This document shows positions 52,565 to 61,580 of a stretch of DNA of 64,000 nt, in pieces. The position numbers were made by a program, and so were the translations under genes. Each line of letters opens with the position of its first letter. The first letter of the stretch is position 1. The notes under the pieces are model-generated. The model made no database searches and was not told the DNA's origin. It worked only from the letters and a program-made list of their open reading frames with translations. Source of the DNA: Paraburkholderia sp. BL23I1N1 (GTDB taxonomy: Bacteria; Pseudomonadota; Gammaproteobacteria; Burkholderiales; Burkholderiaceae); assembly GCF_003610295.1 (NCBI RefSeq), contig NZ_RAPV01000001.1, positions 2,728,001 to 2,792,000 on the forward strand, in the 5' to 3' direction.

Positions 52565-52861
52565 TCAGTCGTCCGCGCAGAAAATTGTCGGCGTGATATT
52601 GGTAAAGTTCTTCACGTCGCCGATCACCTCGGCAGTTTTGGCGGATGAAAGGACCATATTGATCCCGACCTCATCGCTGAAACGCAGTATCGCTACGCAT
52701 GCGAAGGGCTGCGGCTTTGGTGATGGAAACAGCACCTCGGCCGATTGCAGACCGAACTCACTCCAAGCCGCGCGGACAAGCGGGGCATGGGTCGAAAGGT
52801 AATACTCGCGGTCAAACGTCGCACCTTCTGCGCTCGGGTAGCTCACGATCAGGGTAGTCAT
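52565..52861 (-). CDS. EthD-domain small protein
   Basis: A 98-residue ferredoxin-like-fold protein of the EthD family: MTTLIVSYPSAEGATFDREYYLSTHAPLV is the family start, and F.SDEVG..MV and DVKNFTNITPTI close it. EthD proteins accompany oxidative degradation operons; their biochemical role is usually unknown. I use ATG 52861; an in-frame TTG at 52867 is also possible. It is followed upstream by membrane-protein, cytochrome and flavin-oxidase genes on the same strand and is probably the last gene of that set. Confidence 0.8.
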   Translation of the reverse strand: MTTLIVSYPSAEGATFDREYYLSTHAPLVRAAWSEFGLQSAEVLFPSPKPQPFACVAILRFSDEVGINMVLSSAKTAEVIGDVKNFTNITPTIFCADD

Positions 52862-52900
52862 ATTCAATTCCGTGTTGAGATGTGTTTGAGAGTTATTGTT

Positions 52901-53635
52901 TCAGGTGGTTGCGCCAACGCCTTGCAAGCCTGCCGGCAACGTTCGTGCGCGGCGCAGCAACTGCCAGCCGAACAACAACATCCACAGCGGCAGAACCAGC
53001 ACCACGACCATCTCGCTCGCATTCGAAAGCGCGTCGAGATCCGGAAAAAAACCGAACAAAAAGAAGACCCCGAAAGCCCAGCCGACGATTTTCAGCAGAA
53101 TCGCCCCCTTCCAACCCGCCTTTTTGAGCACGTTGGCGGCAATCGGTGTCCAGAAGAGCACGAGGGGACCCTCAATCCACCAGAGGCCGTTTTGCGTCCC
53201 ATTGGCTATCGCCGTCCATACCGCCGCCGCGGCGTTTCTCGTGGAATCGTCGCCGCCCGCATATAGATGTGCCAGTGGGTGAAGAATTGCAAACTGCATG
53301 ACAGCGCCGGTCACGCCCACCACGACGTACAGCACGACGGCCATCGCCACCATGTTGCCGAGTGCGCCCAACTCCTCACGAAATGCGTGCACAAAGTATC
53401 CACCGATGGCGAGGAAGGGCAGGTAGAAGCCGAACACGTCGGCAGCCATGCACCAGCGGAACAGGTCGCGGGTGTTCGGAGGCAATGCCAGCATCGACGC
53501 ACCGTGCAGCACCATATCCGCATCCGGGCCGGTCACCGCCACCGACAATCCAACATTCGCGTACGCCAGCAGGCCGCCGATGATGGCACTCCAGGCAGTG
53601 AAGCGCATTACCCTGCGCGAGGTCTGATTCATCAC
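52901..53635 (-). CDS. Integral membrane protein of unknown function
   Basis: A 244-residue protein with about six membrane helices: WSAIIGGLLAYANVGLSV, FGFYLPFLAIGGYFVHAF, MVAMAVVLYVVVGVTGAVMQ, WWIEGPLVLFWTPI, LKIVGWAFGVFFLFGFFPD and MVVVLVLPLWMLLFGWQLL. No known motif is visible. It sits 39 bp upstream of the EthD gene and is probably co-transcribed with the membrane protein, cytochrome c and flavin amine oxidase genes. A role in transport or in anchoring the electron-transfer chain can only be guessed. Confidence 0.7.
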   Translation of the reverse strand: MMNQTSRRVMRFTAWSAIIGGLLAYANVGLSVAVTGPDADMVLHGASMLALPPNTRDLFRWCMAADVFGFYLPFLAIGGYFVHAFREELGALGNMVAMAVVLYVVVGVTGAVMQFAILHPLAHLYAGGDDSTRNAAAAVWTAIANGTQNGLWWIEGPLVLFWTPIAANVLKKAGWKGAILLKIVGWAFGVFFLFGFFPDLDALSNASEMVVVLVLPLWMLLFGWQLLRRARTLPAGLQGVGATT

Positions 53636-53716
53636 AAATCTCCCTGAGAAACGTTCAGCGTTGCCCGCGTTGGACGTCCAGTTGCATCGGAGCGCGGCAA
53701 CAGCGAGGGCTTTTGC

Positions 53717-54394
53717 TCAATTACCGTATGGAACGGGGTTATTTGACGCGACACTCCCGCTTCGGGCACGCTCCAGGGCGCAATAGCCGTAATAGATCGC
53801 CGGCATGAAGTAGGCCCACGTGCACAGCGCAAGCGTGAAGAAATTGAGCACGACGTTGGTTTCCTCTCCAGGGATCTTGTAGAAGTCGTAAATGCCGGCA
53901 ATCGTGAGTGATGTCACCAGCGCCCCTGCTACCCCCAACGCTTCAAGCATTGCGCCGATGTTCAGCAATCGCTTGACGAAATAAGCGAGATAGATCGACA
54001 GCCAGATCCACATCGCCAGATAGTAGTAAGGCAAAACGCCGTCGATGAAATCCGCCCCCACGAGGACGAATGTGAGCGCAAAGGAAGCGACGAATACCGC
54101 GACGTCCTGGCGAATTGACGGCTTGTAGCCGTGCGTAATCGCCATCAGACCCGCGACGGCAATGATCGGCATACCGAATCCGCGAGAAAACGCATCGAAA
54201 AAGTGCGCTGCCTCATAGGAAACTGCATTGCCGGTGGCAAAAAATCCAATGGCGTTCGTAGCCGAGGTACCGACGATCCACATCTCCAGCCCGAGAAGAT
54301 AGTTTCGTTTCCTGACGATCTTCCAGCCGTAGAAAAATGAGCTCACCGCCAGCAAGGCACTAGAAAGCATAAGAACTAAAGATCTGAGGTCCAT
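53717..54394 (-). CDS. Integral membrane protein of unknown function
   Basis: A 225-residue protein with about seven helices, starting MDLRSLVLMLSSALLAVSSFFYGW. The ATG at 54394 has GGGAG upstream and is preferred; a frame from 54448 would overlap the cytochrome gene by 20 bases. Helices include GMPIIAVAGLMAITHG, VFVASFALTFVLVGADF, YYLAMWIWLSIYLAYFV and ALVTSLTIAGIYDFY. I do not recognise the family. Its position directly after the cytochrome c gene suggests that it belongs to the same respiratory or transport unit. Confidence 0.68.
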   Translation of the reverse strand: MDLRSLVLMLSSALLAVSSFFYGWKIVRKRNYLLGLEMWIVGTSATNAIGFFATGNAVSYEAAHFFDAFSRGFGMPIIAVAGLMAITHGYKPSIRQDVAVFVASFALTFVLVGADFIDGVLPYYYLAMWIWLSIYLAYFVKRLLNIGAMLEALGVAGALVTSLTIAGIYDFYKIPGEETNVVLNFFTLALCTWAYFMPAIYYGYCALERARSGSVASNNPVPYGN

Positions 54395-54428
54395 CGCTAA
54401 ACTCCCAATTCCGGTTGCATCTGATTGG

Positions 54429-55085
54429 TCAATTTTTTTTCGGGTCAAGGCTTGCCAGATAGCTGGCGATGGCCTTGCGGTCTTCCGGGGAAAAGCCCGT
54501 CACAAGGTTTTTCATGACGCCGGTGGGCTCGCTGCGGGCGCTGGAAGCGAACTCGTCGAACTGCGCGAGCAGATAGTCGTATCCCTGACCAGCCAAACGC
54601 GGAAACTGGTCGTGACCCGTCAATTGGGCACCGTGACATGCAACACAGTTGCCCGCGGCCACCAGGTGCCGCCCCTTCTCGCGGAGTTGTGCATCCGGCT
54701 TGAAGTAGCGATTCGCGATAGGGGTCACACCGGCAAAATATTCCGCCAGCGCTTTGATCTGCGGATCGCTCATCGTCATCGCGAGAGGCCCCATGTTCGG
54801 GTTGCGCCGCGCCTCACTAGCGAAGTTGTGAAGCTGGGTTTCCAGGTAAGGCGCTGGCTGCCCCGCCAGGCTCGGATACCCCTGATGGAGCGAATTGCCT
54901 TTGACTCCGTGACAGCCCATACAGACATCGGTCACATGCGGCCAGGCGCCGCCATCAGCCAGGTAAGCCGTGGTCGACGTCGTGATATAGCTCTGAAGCC
55001 GGTAAAGACCCAGCAGATCGGCACCGAAAATGGCCAGCAGCAAGACAACAACTAGAGGAATGCCAATCAATAGGTTTTTTTTCAT
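54429..55085 (-). CDS. Diheme cytochrome c (c4-like), membrane-anchored or secreted
   Basis: A 218-residue protein from ATG 55085 (MKKNLLIGIP), with an N-terminal hydrophobic segment of about 20 residues. Two heme-binding sites are C55-x2-C58-H59 (CMGCH) and C147-x2-C150-H151 (CVACH). Each is followed by the c4-type 'PSLAGQPAPYLETQLHNF' and 'PRLAGQGYDYLLAQFDEF', and methionine ligands are probably in NMGPLAMTMSD and GVMKNLV. It follows the Tat-exported flavin amine oxidase gene by 10 bp and is the natural electron acceptor for it, as cytochromes are for nicotine-degrading amine dehydrogenases of this family. Confidence 0.9.
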   Translation of the reverse strand: MKKNLLIGIPLVVVLLLAIFGADLLGLYRLQSYITTSTTAYLADGGAWPHVTDVCMGCHGVKGNSLHQGYPSLAGQPAPYLETQLHNFASEARRNPNMGPLAMTMSDPQIKALAEYFAGVTPIANRYFKPDAQLREKGRHLVAAGNCVACHGAQLTGHDQFPRLAGQGYDYLLAQFDEFASSARSEPTGVMKNLVTGFSPEDRKAIASYLASLDPKKN

Positions 55086-55095
55086 CGTTGCCTTC

Positions 55096-56580
55096 CTACG
55101 CCTGACGCAGGACATTCAGCGCCTGAAGCGCGCCATGGCGGCCCGAGCGCACGGCGCCATCCATGTAGCCGGCCCAGATGTTCGCAGTCTCCGTCCCCGA
55201 CCAGATCAGCTTCCCGCACGACGGGCGCAGCGCCTCGCCGTGAGCACTCCAGAAGCCCGGCGGAATGGCGGAAACGCAGGTCAAGGTCCAGCGATCCACC
55301 CGGCCCCAGTCCTGATCGTGGTAGGCGATGGGCGACAGTGCTTCGTCACCCCATGCCTGCGCGTAGAACTGCTTATGCATGGCCATTGCCGCGTCCCGCT
55401 CGGACGGGACCATCGCATTCTGGATGAACGCGTTGATGACCCCGATCTCGCAGGCGGGAGGGGAATTGTCGTAGGCCCAGAGGATCGGGCCATTGACCTG
55501 GAAGATGCTGCCATTCATGCCCTTGTCGCGCCAGAATGGACGCCGATAGACCATGGCCGTCTTCCGCGCCGGGGAATGCGCGGGCCAGGCGCGCTGCAGG
55601 GCAGCGCGCTTTTCTGGCAGGGGTGGATCGAATTGCACCTGATGACACAAAGCCGGATGGATGGCCATGATTACGGTCCGTGCCCGCACTTCGCCAAGGT
55701 CTGTGTGCAGGGTGACGACGTCGCCGTCCCATCCGGAAATCTGGTAGACCGGAGAAGACAGGCGCACCCTGTCACCCAGTTGCTCGGCCATCTTGATGCT
55801 GAGAATTTGCGAGCCGCCGATGAAGCGGGTCTCCTGGGCGCTGTGCTTGATGCTGTCGAGCTGCGAGTAATCGCAATCGGCTGAATTAACCATCGAAAGG
55901 AAGTGCAGCATCCCCATCTTTGCTGGCGCCGCGCCGCCCGAAAGAGTAATGCTGCCATTCCATGCAACCTGGTCTTCAGGCTTGATATCCTGCTTTTCCA
56001 GCCAGTCACCTACCGAGAGCTTGTCCAGTTCGCCGGCCTTCGGGGACGTCCACGGTGCGCCACAAGGCACGTCGCGCGAGAGCCTGCTGAGCTCTGCCCC
56101 GATCGCCTCGTCGGTGCCGAACGTGCCCTTCAGATCGACTGTCACGCGACCGTCGCCGCCCAGAATGACCGTATTGCCGTCATAGTAAGTCGGGAAGGTC
56201 CCGACACCCAGTTCGCGTGCGAGATCCGCGACGGCGGTCTGGCCAGGCCCGATCCATTGCCCGCCGACTTCCGAAACGTACCCGCCGGGGATGCTGTAGT
56301 TGAACGTTCGCCCTCCCACGCGATCCCGTGCTTCCAGCACCAGAAAGGATTCGCAGCCCGCCTGGCGCAGATCTCGCGCGGCGGTCAGTCCGGCCAGCCC
56401 CGCTCCTATGATGGCGACGTCGAGAACGCCGTCCGCGCCTGGCGCGGCCTTGGTGACTGCGGCATACGCCTGTTGGGTGCCCATGGCGAGCGTACCCACG
56501 GCAGCCGAGGCACCGGCATATTTGAGCCATTGCCTGCGCTGCAGGTTTGCAGTGCCGTCAGGGGAAGATTTTTTTGCCAT
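55096..56580 (-). CDS. Tat-exported flavin amine oxidase/dehydrogenase
   Basis: A 494-residue flavin monoamine oxidase-family protein. The leader has a twin-arginine motif (R15-R16, RRQWLKYAGASAAV) and ends near AYAAVTKAA. FAD binding is at VAIIGAGLAGLTAARDL and 'LVLEARDRVGGRTF', with ... 'GGQWIGPGQTAV' typical of the putrescine/nicotine oxidase branch and the C-terminal IWSGTETANIWAGYMDGAVRSG closing the flavin site. A periplasmic amine dehydrogenase passing electrons to the diheme cytochrome c encoded next is the likely arrangement. Amine substrate is unknown. It heads the operon, with a TetR-type palindrome about 195 bp upstream. Confidence 0.88.
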   Translation of the reverse strand: MAKKSSPDGTANLQRRQWLKYAGASAAVGTLAMGTQQAYAAVTKAAPGADGVLDVAIIGAGLAGLTAARDLRQAGCESFLVLEARDRVGGRTFNYSIPGGYVSEVGGQWIGPGQTAVADLARELGVGTFPTYYDGNTVILGGDGRVTVDLKGTFGTDEAIGAELSRLSRDVPCGAPWTSPKAGELDKLSVGDWLEKQDIKPEDQVAWNGSITLSGGAAPAKMGMLHFLSMVNSADCDYSQLDSIKHSAQETRFIGGSQILSIKMAEQLGDRVRLSSPVYQISGWDGDVVTLHTDLGEVRARTVIMAIHPALCHQVQFDPPLPEKRAALQRAWPAHSPARKTAMVYRRPFWRDKGMNGSIFQVNGPILWAYDNSPPACEIGVINAFIQNAMVPSERDAAMAMHKQFYAQAWGDEALSPIAYHDQDWGRVDRWTLTCVSAIPPGFWSAHGEALRPSCGKLIWSGTETANIWAGYMDGAVRSGRHGALQALNVLRQA

Positions 56581-56774
56581 AGTGTCTCTGTCTACGTGAT
56601 GAAGGTCCCCGCTGCTCGCAGGTCACCGAACCTGCCCCGCTCAGGCGCCAGACCCAATATCCGGTCGATACACGGTGCTGCGCAGCTGCTTTGCATTCCT
56701 TATTCATAACCATGCGCGAGCCTCTTCGGAGACCGTGAGATCGGCTGCTTCAGCGGCTCTTTAATTGTACATAC

Positions 56775-56789
56775 AACCAAACATAGGTC
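56775..56789. promoter_or_regulatory. Predicted TetR operator upstream of the amine-oxidase operon
   Basis: AACCAAACATAGGTC and the following ATAC-AA bases match the site at 60556-60570 (TACCAAACATAGGTA), with a shared 12-base core CCAAACATAGGT. The gap 56581-56983 holds nothing else but this site and a hairpin at 56946. Confidence 0.5.
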
Positions 56790-56945
56790 ATGATACCAAG
56801 ATAAAGTCAAAAAAAATAAAGGGTTTTCCTCTGTATCTTCAAACATGTCTCGCGATGTTTCACTTTCGCACGCCCCACCGGGCACCGAAACACCGCGTCA
56901 TAGAAAATTTCGACGATCCTGGCAAGTGAGCGGGATTACACCAGC

Positions 56946-56969
56946 GTGCGCCCGGCATCACGGGCGCAC
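56946..56969 (-). terminator. Stem-loop just downstream of etfA
   Basis: A 9-bp perfect stem GTGCGCCCG / CGGGCGCAC with a 6-base loop lies 15 bp after the etfA stop. There is no T-run on the minus strand, so it may be a processing or protection hairpin rather than a classical terminator. Confidence 0.5.
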
Positions 56970-56983
56970 CTCCGGCTGGGCGC

Positions 56984-57916
56984 TCAGATTGACGACGCCA
57001 GCTCCGGCACGACAGTGAACAGATCGCCCACGAGGCCGTAGTCGGCCACGTTGAAGATCGGTGCTTCTTCGTCCTTGTTGATCGCCACGATCACCTTCGA
57101 GTCCTTCATGCCCGCCAGGTGCTGGATCGCGCCCGAGATGCCCGCCGCGATGTACAGCTGCGGAGCCACGATCTTGCCGGTTTGACCGACCTGATAATCG
57201 TTCGGCACGTAGCCGGCATCTACCGCAGCACGCGAAGCGCCAAGAGCCGCGTTGAGCTTGTCCGCCAGCGGCTCCAGAACCTTCGTGTAGTTCCCGCCGC
57301 TGCCCAGACCCCGGCCACCCGAAACGATGATCTTCGCGCTCGTGAGTTCTGGACGGTCGAGCTTCGTGACTTCGCGGCCGACGAATTGCGAGAGGCCACT
57401 GTCTGCTGCCGCGTCGAGCTTTTCAACCGCTGCGCTGCCACCTTCTGCTGCGACTGCATCGAATGCCGTGGTACGGACCGTGATCACCTTGATGGGGTCT
57501 TGCGACTGAACCGTCGCAATCGCGTTACCTGCATAGATCGGACGCTCGAACGTGCCCGATGAATCGATTGCGGTGATGTCGCTGATCTGCGCGACGTCGA
57601 GCTTCGCTGCGATACGCGGCGTGACGTTCTTGCCCGCTGCCGTGGCCGGCGCGAGGATGTGCGAGTAGTTCTTCGCGATGCTCAGGACCGTCGCTTCGAC
57701 GTTTTCGGCGAGGCCCACTTCGAGTTGCGGTGCGTCGGCCAGCAGCACCTTCGAAACGCCGGCGATCTTCGCTGCTGCGTCGGCGGCGGCCTGGGCGTTG
57801 TGGCCCGCGATCAGCACATGCACGTCGCCGCCGATCTTCTGTGCGGCAGCCACGGTGTTCAGCGTCGCAGCCTTGATGGTTGCGTTCTCGTGTTCGGAAA
57901 TAACCAGATTCGTCAT
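56984..57916 (-). CDS. etfA: Electron transfer flavoprotein alpha subunit
   Basis: A 310-residue ETF alpha subunit. The N-terminal domain starts [22 protein letters not shown]; the C-terminal FAD-binding domain has [58 protein letters not shown] and [26 protein letters not shown] use ATG 57916; the longer frame to 57934 overlaps etfB. It pairs with EtfB to carry electrons from acyl-CoA dehydrogenases, such as the one at 59190, to ETF:quinone oxidoreductase. A copy beside a catabolic acyl-CoA dehydrogenase suggests a pathway-dedicated set. Confidence 0.95.
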   Translation of the reverse strand: MTNLVISEHENATIKAATLNTVAAAQKIGGDVHVLIAGHNAQAAADAAAKIAGVSKVLLADAPQLEVGLAENVEATVLSIAKNYSHILAPATAAGKNVTPRIAAKLDVAQISDITAIDSSGTFERPIYAGNAIATVQSQDPIKVITVRTTAFDAVAAEGGSAAVEKLDAAADSGLSQFVGREVTKLDRPELTSAKIIVSGGRGLGSGGNYTKVLEPLADKLNAALGASRAAVDAGYVPNDYQVGQTGKIVAPQLYIAAGISGAIQHLAGMKDSKVIVAINKDEEAPIFNVADYGLVGDLFTVVPELASSI

Positions 57917-57930
57917 TTCTCTCTCGCTCC

Positions 57931-58680
57931 TCACAACACCTTGGCTTCGGTCTTCAGCTTCTCGACCAGCGTCTTCACGTCGGCGACCTTCACGCCTGCG
58001 CTACGCCTGGGCAGCTCGGCAACCTTCAGGGTCTTCAGACGCGGCGTGACATCTACACCCAGATCCGAAGGTTTGATCGTTTCCAGCGGCTTCCTCTTCG
58101 CCTTCATGATGTTCGGCAGCGTGACGTAGCGCGGCTCGTTCAGGCGCAGGTCGGTGGTCACAACGGCGGGCAGCTTGAGCGACAGCGTTTCCGCACCGCC
58201 ATCGACTTCACGCGCGACCGTGGCCTTACCATCGGCGACGGTGATCTTCGAAGCGAAGGTGGCCTGCGGCAGGTTTGCCAAAGCGGCGAGCATCTGGCCG
58301 GTCTGGTTCGAATCGTCGTCGATAGCCTGCTTGGCGAGGATCACGAGCTGCGGCTGCTCTTTATCGGCGAGCGCTTTCAAAAGCTTCGCCACGGCAAGCG
58401 GCGGCAGGTCTTCATTCGACTCGATGAGGATCGCGCGATCCGCTCCGATCGCGAGCGCCGTGCGCAGCGTTTCCTGAGCTTGCGCGACACCAGCGGAAAC
58501 GGCGATGACCTCCGTCGCCACGCCTGCCTCCTTCAGACGCACCGCCTCTCCCACGGCGATTTCGTCGAACGGGTTCATCGACATCTTCACATTAGCGATA
58601 TCGACACCCGTTTCGTCAGACTTCACGCCGACCTTCACATTGGCATCCACGACCCGCTTCACCGCCACCAACAGTTTCAT
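57931..58680 (-). CDS. etfB: Electron transfer flavoprotein beta subunit
   Basis: A 249-residue ETF beta subunit from ATG 58680 ([17 protein letters not shown]). Family segments are [54 protein letters not shown] (the AMP/ETF signature) and [23 protein letters not shown]. Its ATG overlaps the TGA of the upstream DUF4148 relic (ATGA), so translation was once coupled to that gene. etfA follows after 14 bp. Confidence 0.95.
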   Translation of the reverse strand: MKLLVAVKRVVDANVKVGVKSDETGVDIANVKMSMNPFDEIAVGEAVRLKEAGVATEVIAVSAGVAQAQETLRTALAIGADRAILIESNEDLPPLAVAKLLKALADKEQPQLVILAKQAIDDDSNQTGQMLAALANLPQATFASKITVADGKATVAREVDGGAETLSLKLPAVVTTDLRLNEPRYVTLPNIMKAKRKPLETIKPSDLGVDVTPRLKTLKVAELPRRSAGVKVADVKTLVEKLKTEAKVL

Positions 58681-59104
58681 TGCTGCTCCTCGTTCAATCC
58701 ATTTGTGCTGCTTACGCTCGTCGCCGGAATGATCCCTTTTGCCTTCCACACCTGTTCCATGCGCAGGAAGTTTTCCCGGTTAGGCGTCCTCGTCGCGGCA
58801 CTGGGCGGATAGTCAACCCAGCGCGGCAGACGCATCCCCTCCTCTCCGGCCTGCAGGAGCTCGGCCCGGACTTGCGCCCGGGTTTTGCCCGCGCCGGGCT
58901 GACGTCCGTGACCGGGCGCCCGTCCAATCGAGCCGCATTGGTCTGCGCACCCGGATCATCCGGCACTCGATTCGAGACGGACACGGAATGCGACGTCGTC
59001 TGCTCGGGCGTGCGAACGCCGCCGCCACGCGCCTAAGCCGAAACGGCGACGGCCGTTAGCGCAGCCGCGAGAACTGCACGACTCAATATGGCGGTAGCGT
59101 TCAC
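58677..59104 (-). pseudogene. Broken DUF4148-type secreted protein gene, coupled to etfB
   Basis: From GTG 59104 the frame gives a good signal peptide (AILSRAVLAAALTAVAVSA), then an in-frame TAG at 59035-59033, exactly where a signal-peptidase site followed by Gln would be expected (CAG to TAG). The same frame continues (TSHSVSVSNRVPDDPGAQ). Near 58870 the coding frame shifts by one and continues as GKTRAQVRAELLQAGEEGM, then [16 protein letters not shown], the DUF4148 signature, to a TGA overlapping the etfB start. Two lesions make this a pseudogene. Confidence 0.7.
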
Positions 59105-59189
59105 GTCGCACTTCCAATCAATAAACGAATTCGAGCCAAGATAGACGGTGCATCAACGCGAGGCCAATACAGCGGCGCCGACGGTCTGG

Positions 59190-60479
59190 TTACTCCTTCG
59201 TCCACCCGTTCTGATAGAGCTTTCCTGCCAGGACACCCAGACGCAACGTGAGGTGGTAGTTCTCGCCGTCTTCGATCAGCGCGGAGCGCACATCGCGGAA
59301 CAGCTTCTCGATCGGGAATTCGCGGGTAGTGCCGTTGCCACCGAAAAGCTGAAACGCCTCGTGCGTGATCTTCATCGCTTCTTCGGTCACGCTGACCTTG
59401 GCCTGGGCAGTCGCATACGGATGACTCTTTGGAGACAGACGCGAGAATGCGAGGCTGCGTCGCGCAATCGCACGCGCCATCTCGAGGCGCCGCAGCATCT
59501 CGCCCACGCGCAGTTGCGTCATCTGGTGGTCGATCAACAGCGCCCCTCCTTGCTTGCGCTCGTGGCAATACGCCAGCGCGAGTTCGAACGCGGCGCGGGC
59601 CACGCCCACGAACACCTGGCACATGTGCGTCCCGGCGAACGACCAGATAGAGGCAAGATTGCCCAGATATTCGTCCTGCAGTGCTATGGCGAAGCGCTTG
59701 GGCACCTTCACATTGTCGAAGTAGATCTCGCCCTGCGGCAGCGAGCGCTGGCCAATCTTGTCGAGCGGCTTGCCGCGCGAGATACCCGGCAGATCGAGCG
59801 GAAGAATCATGCCGATGCCGTTCGTGAATGCACTTTGTTCCCCGGTGCCATAGAACCCATCGCCATAATCCGCCGCCATGTACGCGAGCGCCACCTGCGC
59901 GACTGAGCCGTTCGAGATCCACGCGGAACTCTGCCCGTTGATGACGATTTCATCCGTACCCACCCTTGCCGTGAGGTTACCCACCGGCTGCTTGCCGCCC
60001 GCGCTGATCTCATCGCGGTAGAGGATCGCGGCATCGGTGCCACGGTCGGGCTGAGTGTTCATCCAGCAACCAATCTTGCCGGTGCACATGTCGATGAGCT
60101 CCTGATTACCGATCGACTGCGCCATCATCAACGGAGCGGGCGCCACGCCGATCGAAACGGCAAGCCCTGCATCACCCCAGCCGAGTTCTTCGCCGATCAA
60201 CGATTCAATGCGCACCGCCATGTCTGGCGGAAGCTGCGCAAGCAACTGCGGATCAAGGCCGAGTTTCGCGCTCTCCATCATGGCCGCCCAGTACGGCGAG
60301 CCGGGCGCGATCACTTCCTCCGGCGTCATGCGGTCGAGTTCGCGGCCGACGGGTTTCAGCACGTCGCGCGCAAAACGGTGAACCGTATCCTGGATCGCAC
60401 GCTCCTCCTCGCTCATCGGCGTTTCGAAGCCGCTCAATCCGGCCAGCGGCAACCCTACAGACGTGTGCAGTCGAATCAT
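59190..60479 (-). CDS. Acyl-CoA dehydrogenase family protein
   Basis: A 429-residue acyl-CoA dehydrogenase-fold flavoprotein. The N-terminal helical domain includes EEERAIQDTVHRFARDVL; the middle beta domain has CWMNTQPDRGTDA and ITARVG; the C-terminal domain ends with THEAFQLFGGNGTTREFPIEKLFRDVRSALIEDG, the FAD- and dimer-interface signature. The beta1 motif before GTDA is 'NTQPDRGTD' rather than the common 'TEP.AGSD'. It is probably coupled to the nearby EtfAB. The acyl substrate is unknown. A TetR-type palindrome lies 77 bp upstream. Confidence 0.9.
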   Translation of the reverse strand: MIRLHTSVGLPLAGLSGFETPMSEEERAIQDTVHRFARDVLKPVGRELDRMTPEEVIAPGSPYWAAMMESAKLGLDPQLLAQLPPDMAVRIESLIGEELGWGDAGLAVSIGVAPAPLMMAQSIGNQELIDMCTGKIGCWMNTQPDRGTDAAILYRDEISAGGKQPVGNLTARVGTDEIVINGQSSAWISNGSVAQVALAYMAADYGDGFYGTGEQSAFTNGIGMILPLDLPGISRGKPLDKIGQRSLPQGEIYFDNVKVPKRFAIALQDEYLGNLASIWSFAGTHMCQVFVGVARAAFELALAYCHERKQGGALLIDHQMTQLRVGEMLRRLEMARAIARRSLAFSRLSPKSHPYATAQAKVSVTEEAMKITHEAFQLFGGNGTTREFPIEKLFRDVRSALIEDGENYHLTLRLGVLAGKLYQNGWTKE

Positions 60480-60555
60480 TTCGGTATTCCTCCTCTCGTG
60501 GATGCATGTCGACCGGACTGCCTCGCAGCCCAGTCATCCAGCTTGTAGATCAACG

Positions 60556-60570
60556 TACCAAACATAGGTA
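60556..60570. promoter_or_regulatory. Predicted TetR operator between acyl-CoA dehydrogenase and TetR genes
   Basis: TACCAAACATAGGTA is a palindrome with 4-bp arms TACC/GGTA and a 7-bp spacer. It lies 77 bp upstream of the acyl-CoA dehydrogenase start and just past the 3' end of the TetR gene. The core recurs at 56775-56789. Confidence 0.55.
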
Positions 60571-60647
60571 ACAATACAAAACAAAAGGTGAAAAAAAAAG
60601 ACAGGGTATTCCCCCGTCCTTTCTTAGCCGGCATGGCACCGTGGCTG

Positions 60648-61334
60648 CTAGGCCGTCTCGGCGTCCACCGTCTTCCCCCACACCAGGTTACGCGCGGTCT
60701 CGAAGTACATCGCCTCGAACCCTCGCATGTACGCGCGCTTGCTGCGCGTGGTGCCCAGATGAAGTGTCATGCCGTCGACCATCGAAATGAGCAGCACGGC
60801 AATATGTGCACTCTCGGCCGCCCCACGCTCCGGATTCACGGCGCGAATGAGCTTGGCAAGTTCGCTCGTCAAGGTGTCGTACCACTCGTCCCGCATCTGT
60901 CCGCATTCGGGATCGGTAGACGCAAACGAAAAGAAATGCCACCACAGCGGGATGTTCTTCGCGTCCTTCGCGTCCTGTAGCCCCAGATCGAGAATGGCTT
61001 CGATCGCCGCGCGCGGCGAGGCATTGCTCTGGAGCGCCTGTTTTAGCGCATCGAGATACGTGTCGATTACAGGCGCCATGACCGCCCGTAGGACGGCAGG
61101 CCGCGTCGGGAAGTAGTATTGGAGGTTGCTGACACTGATTCCCGCTTTCAGGGCGACGGCGCGCAGCGAGAAGTCCATGGGGCCACTCTCGAGCAGGAGC
61201 TTCCTTGCCACACGAATAATGGCATTGCGCGTACGTACGCCCTGGGCTCGCAAACCGTCGGGTGCGGTTCCCGTGGAGGGTGCTGCGCCCGACGTGCGCC
61301 GCTTACGGGTGCTTGGCTCTTTTGGCACTGTCAT
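60648..61334 (-). CDS. TetR family transcriptional regulator
   Basis: A 228-residue TetR protein. A basic N-terminal tail (about 30 residues) precedes the helix-turn-helix (RNAIIRVARKLLLESGPMDFSLRAVALKAGISVSNLQYYF, about residues 36-75). The ligand domain has WWHFFSFASTDPECGQMRDEWYD and a C-terminal dimer helix. It lies upstream of, and co-directional with, the acyl-CoA dehydrogenase gene. The two CCAAACATAGGT sites in this region suggest control of the acyl-CoA dehydrogenase-ETF and amine-oxidase operons. The effector is probably a CoA ester or amine of the pathway. Confidence 0.9.
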   Translation of the reverse strand: MTVPKEPSTRKRRTSGAAPSTGTAPDGLRAQGVRTRNAIIRVARKLLLESGPMDFSLRAVALKAGISVSNLQYYFPTRPAVLRAVMAPVIDTYLDALKQALQSNASPRAAIEAILDLGLQDAKDAKNIPLWWHFFSFASTDPECGQMRDEWYDTLTSELAKLIRAVNPERGAAESAHIAVLLISMVDGMTLHLGTTRSKRAYMRGFEAMYFETARNLVWGKTVDAETA

Positions 61335-61580
61335 CGCTTTCCGCCTTGAGTGAGGTAGACGCCTCGCCGAGGAGAGGCAACGCGGTCACACGAACCGCTT
61401 CCTAGGTAAACATGACTATACCTTACACGAGGCTGAACATCCATATGGCGCACCGCAGGGTTCGAGCCCCCTCCTCATCGCCTCGATTTACAGGAGCCAA
61501 TCGTCGAGCCACTCGCCCAATGCCCCAATCGGGCCAGGTCGAGGTACGTTCGCTGCAGGCGTCCCCTGGCGCTACGCGCG

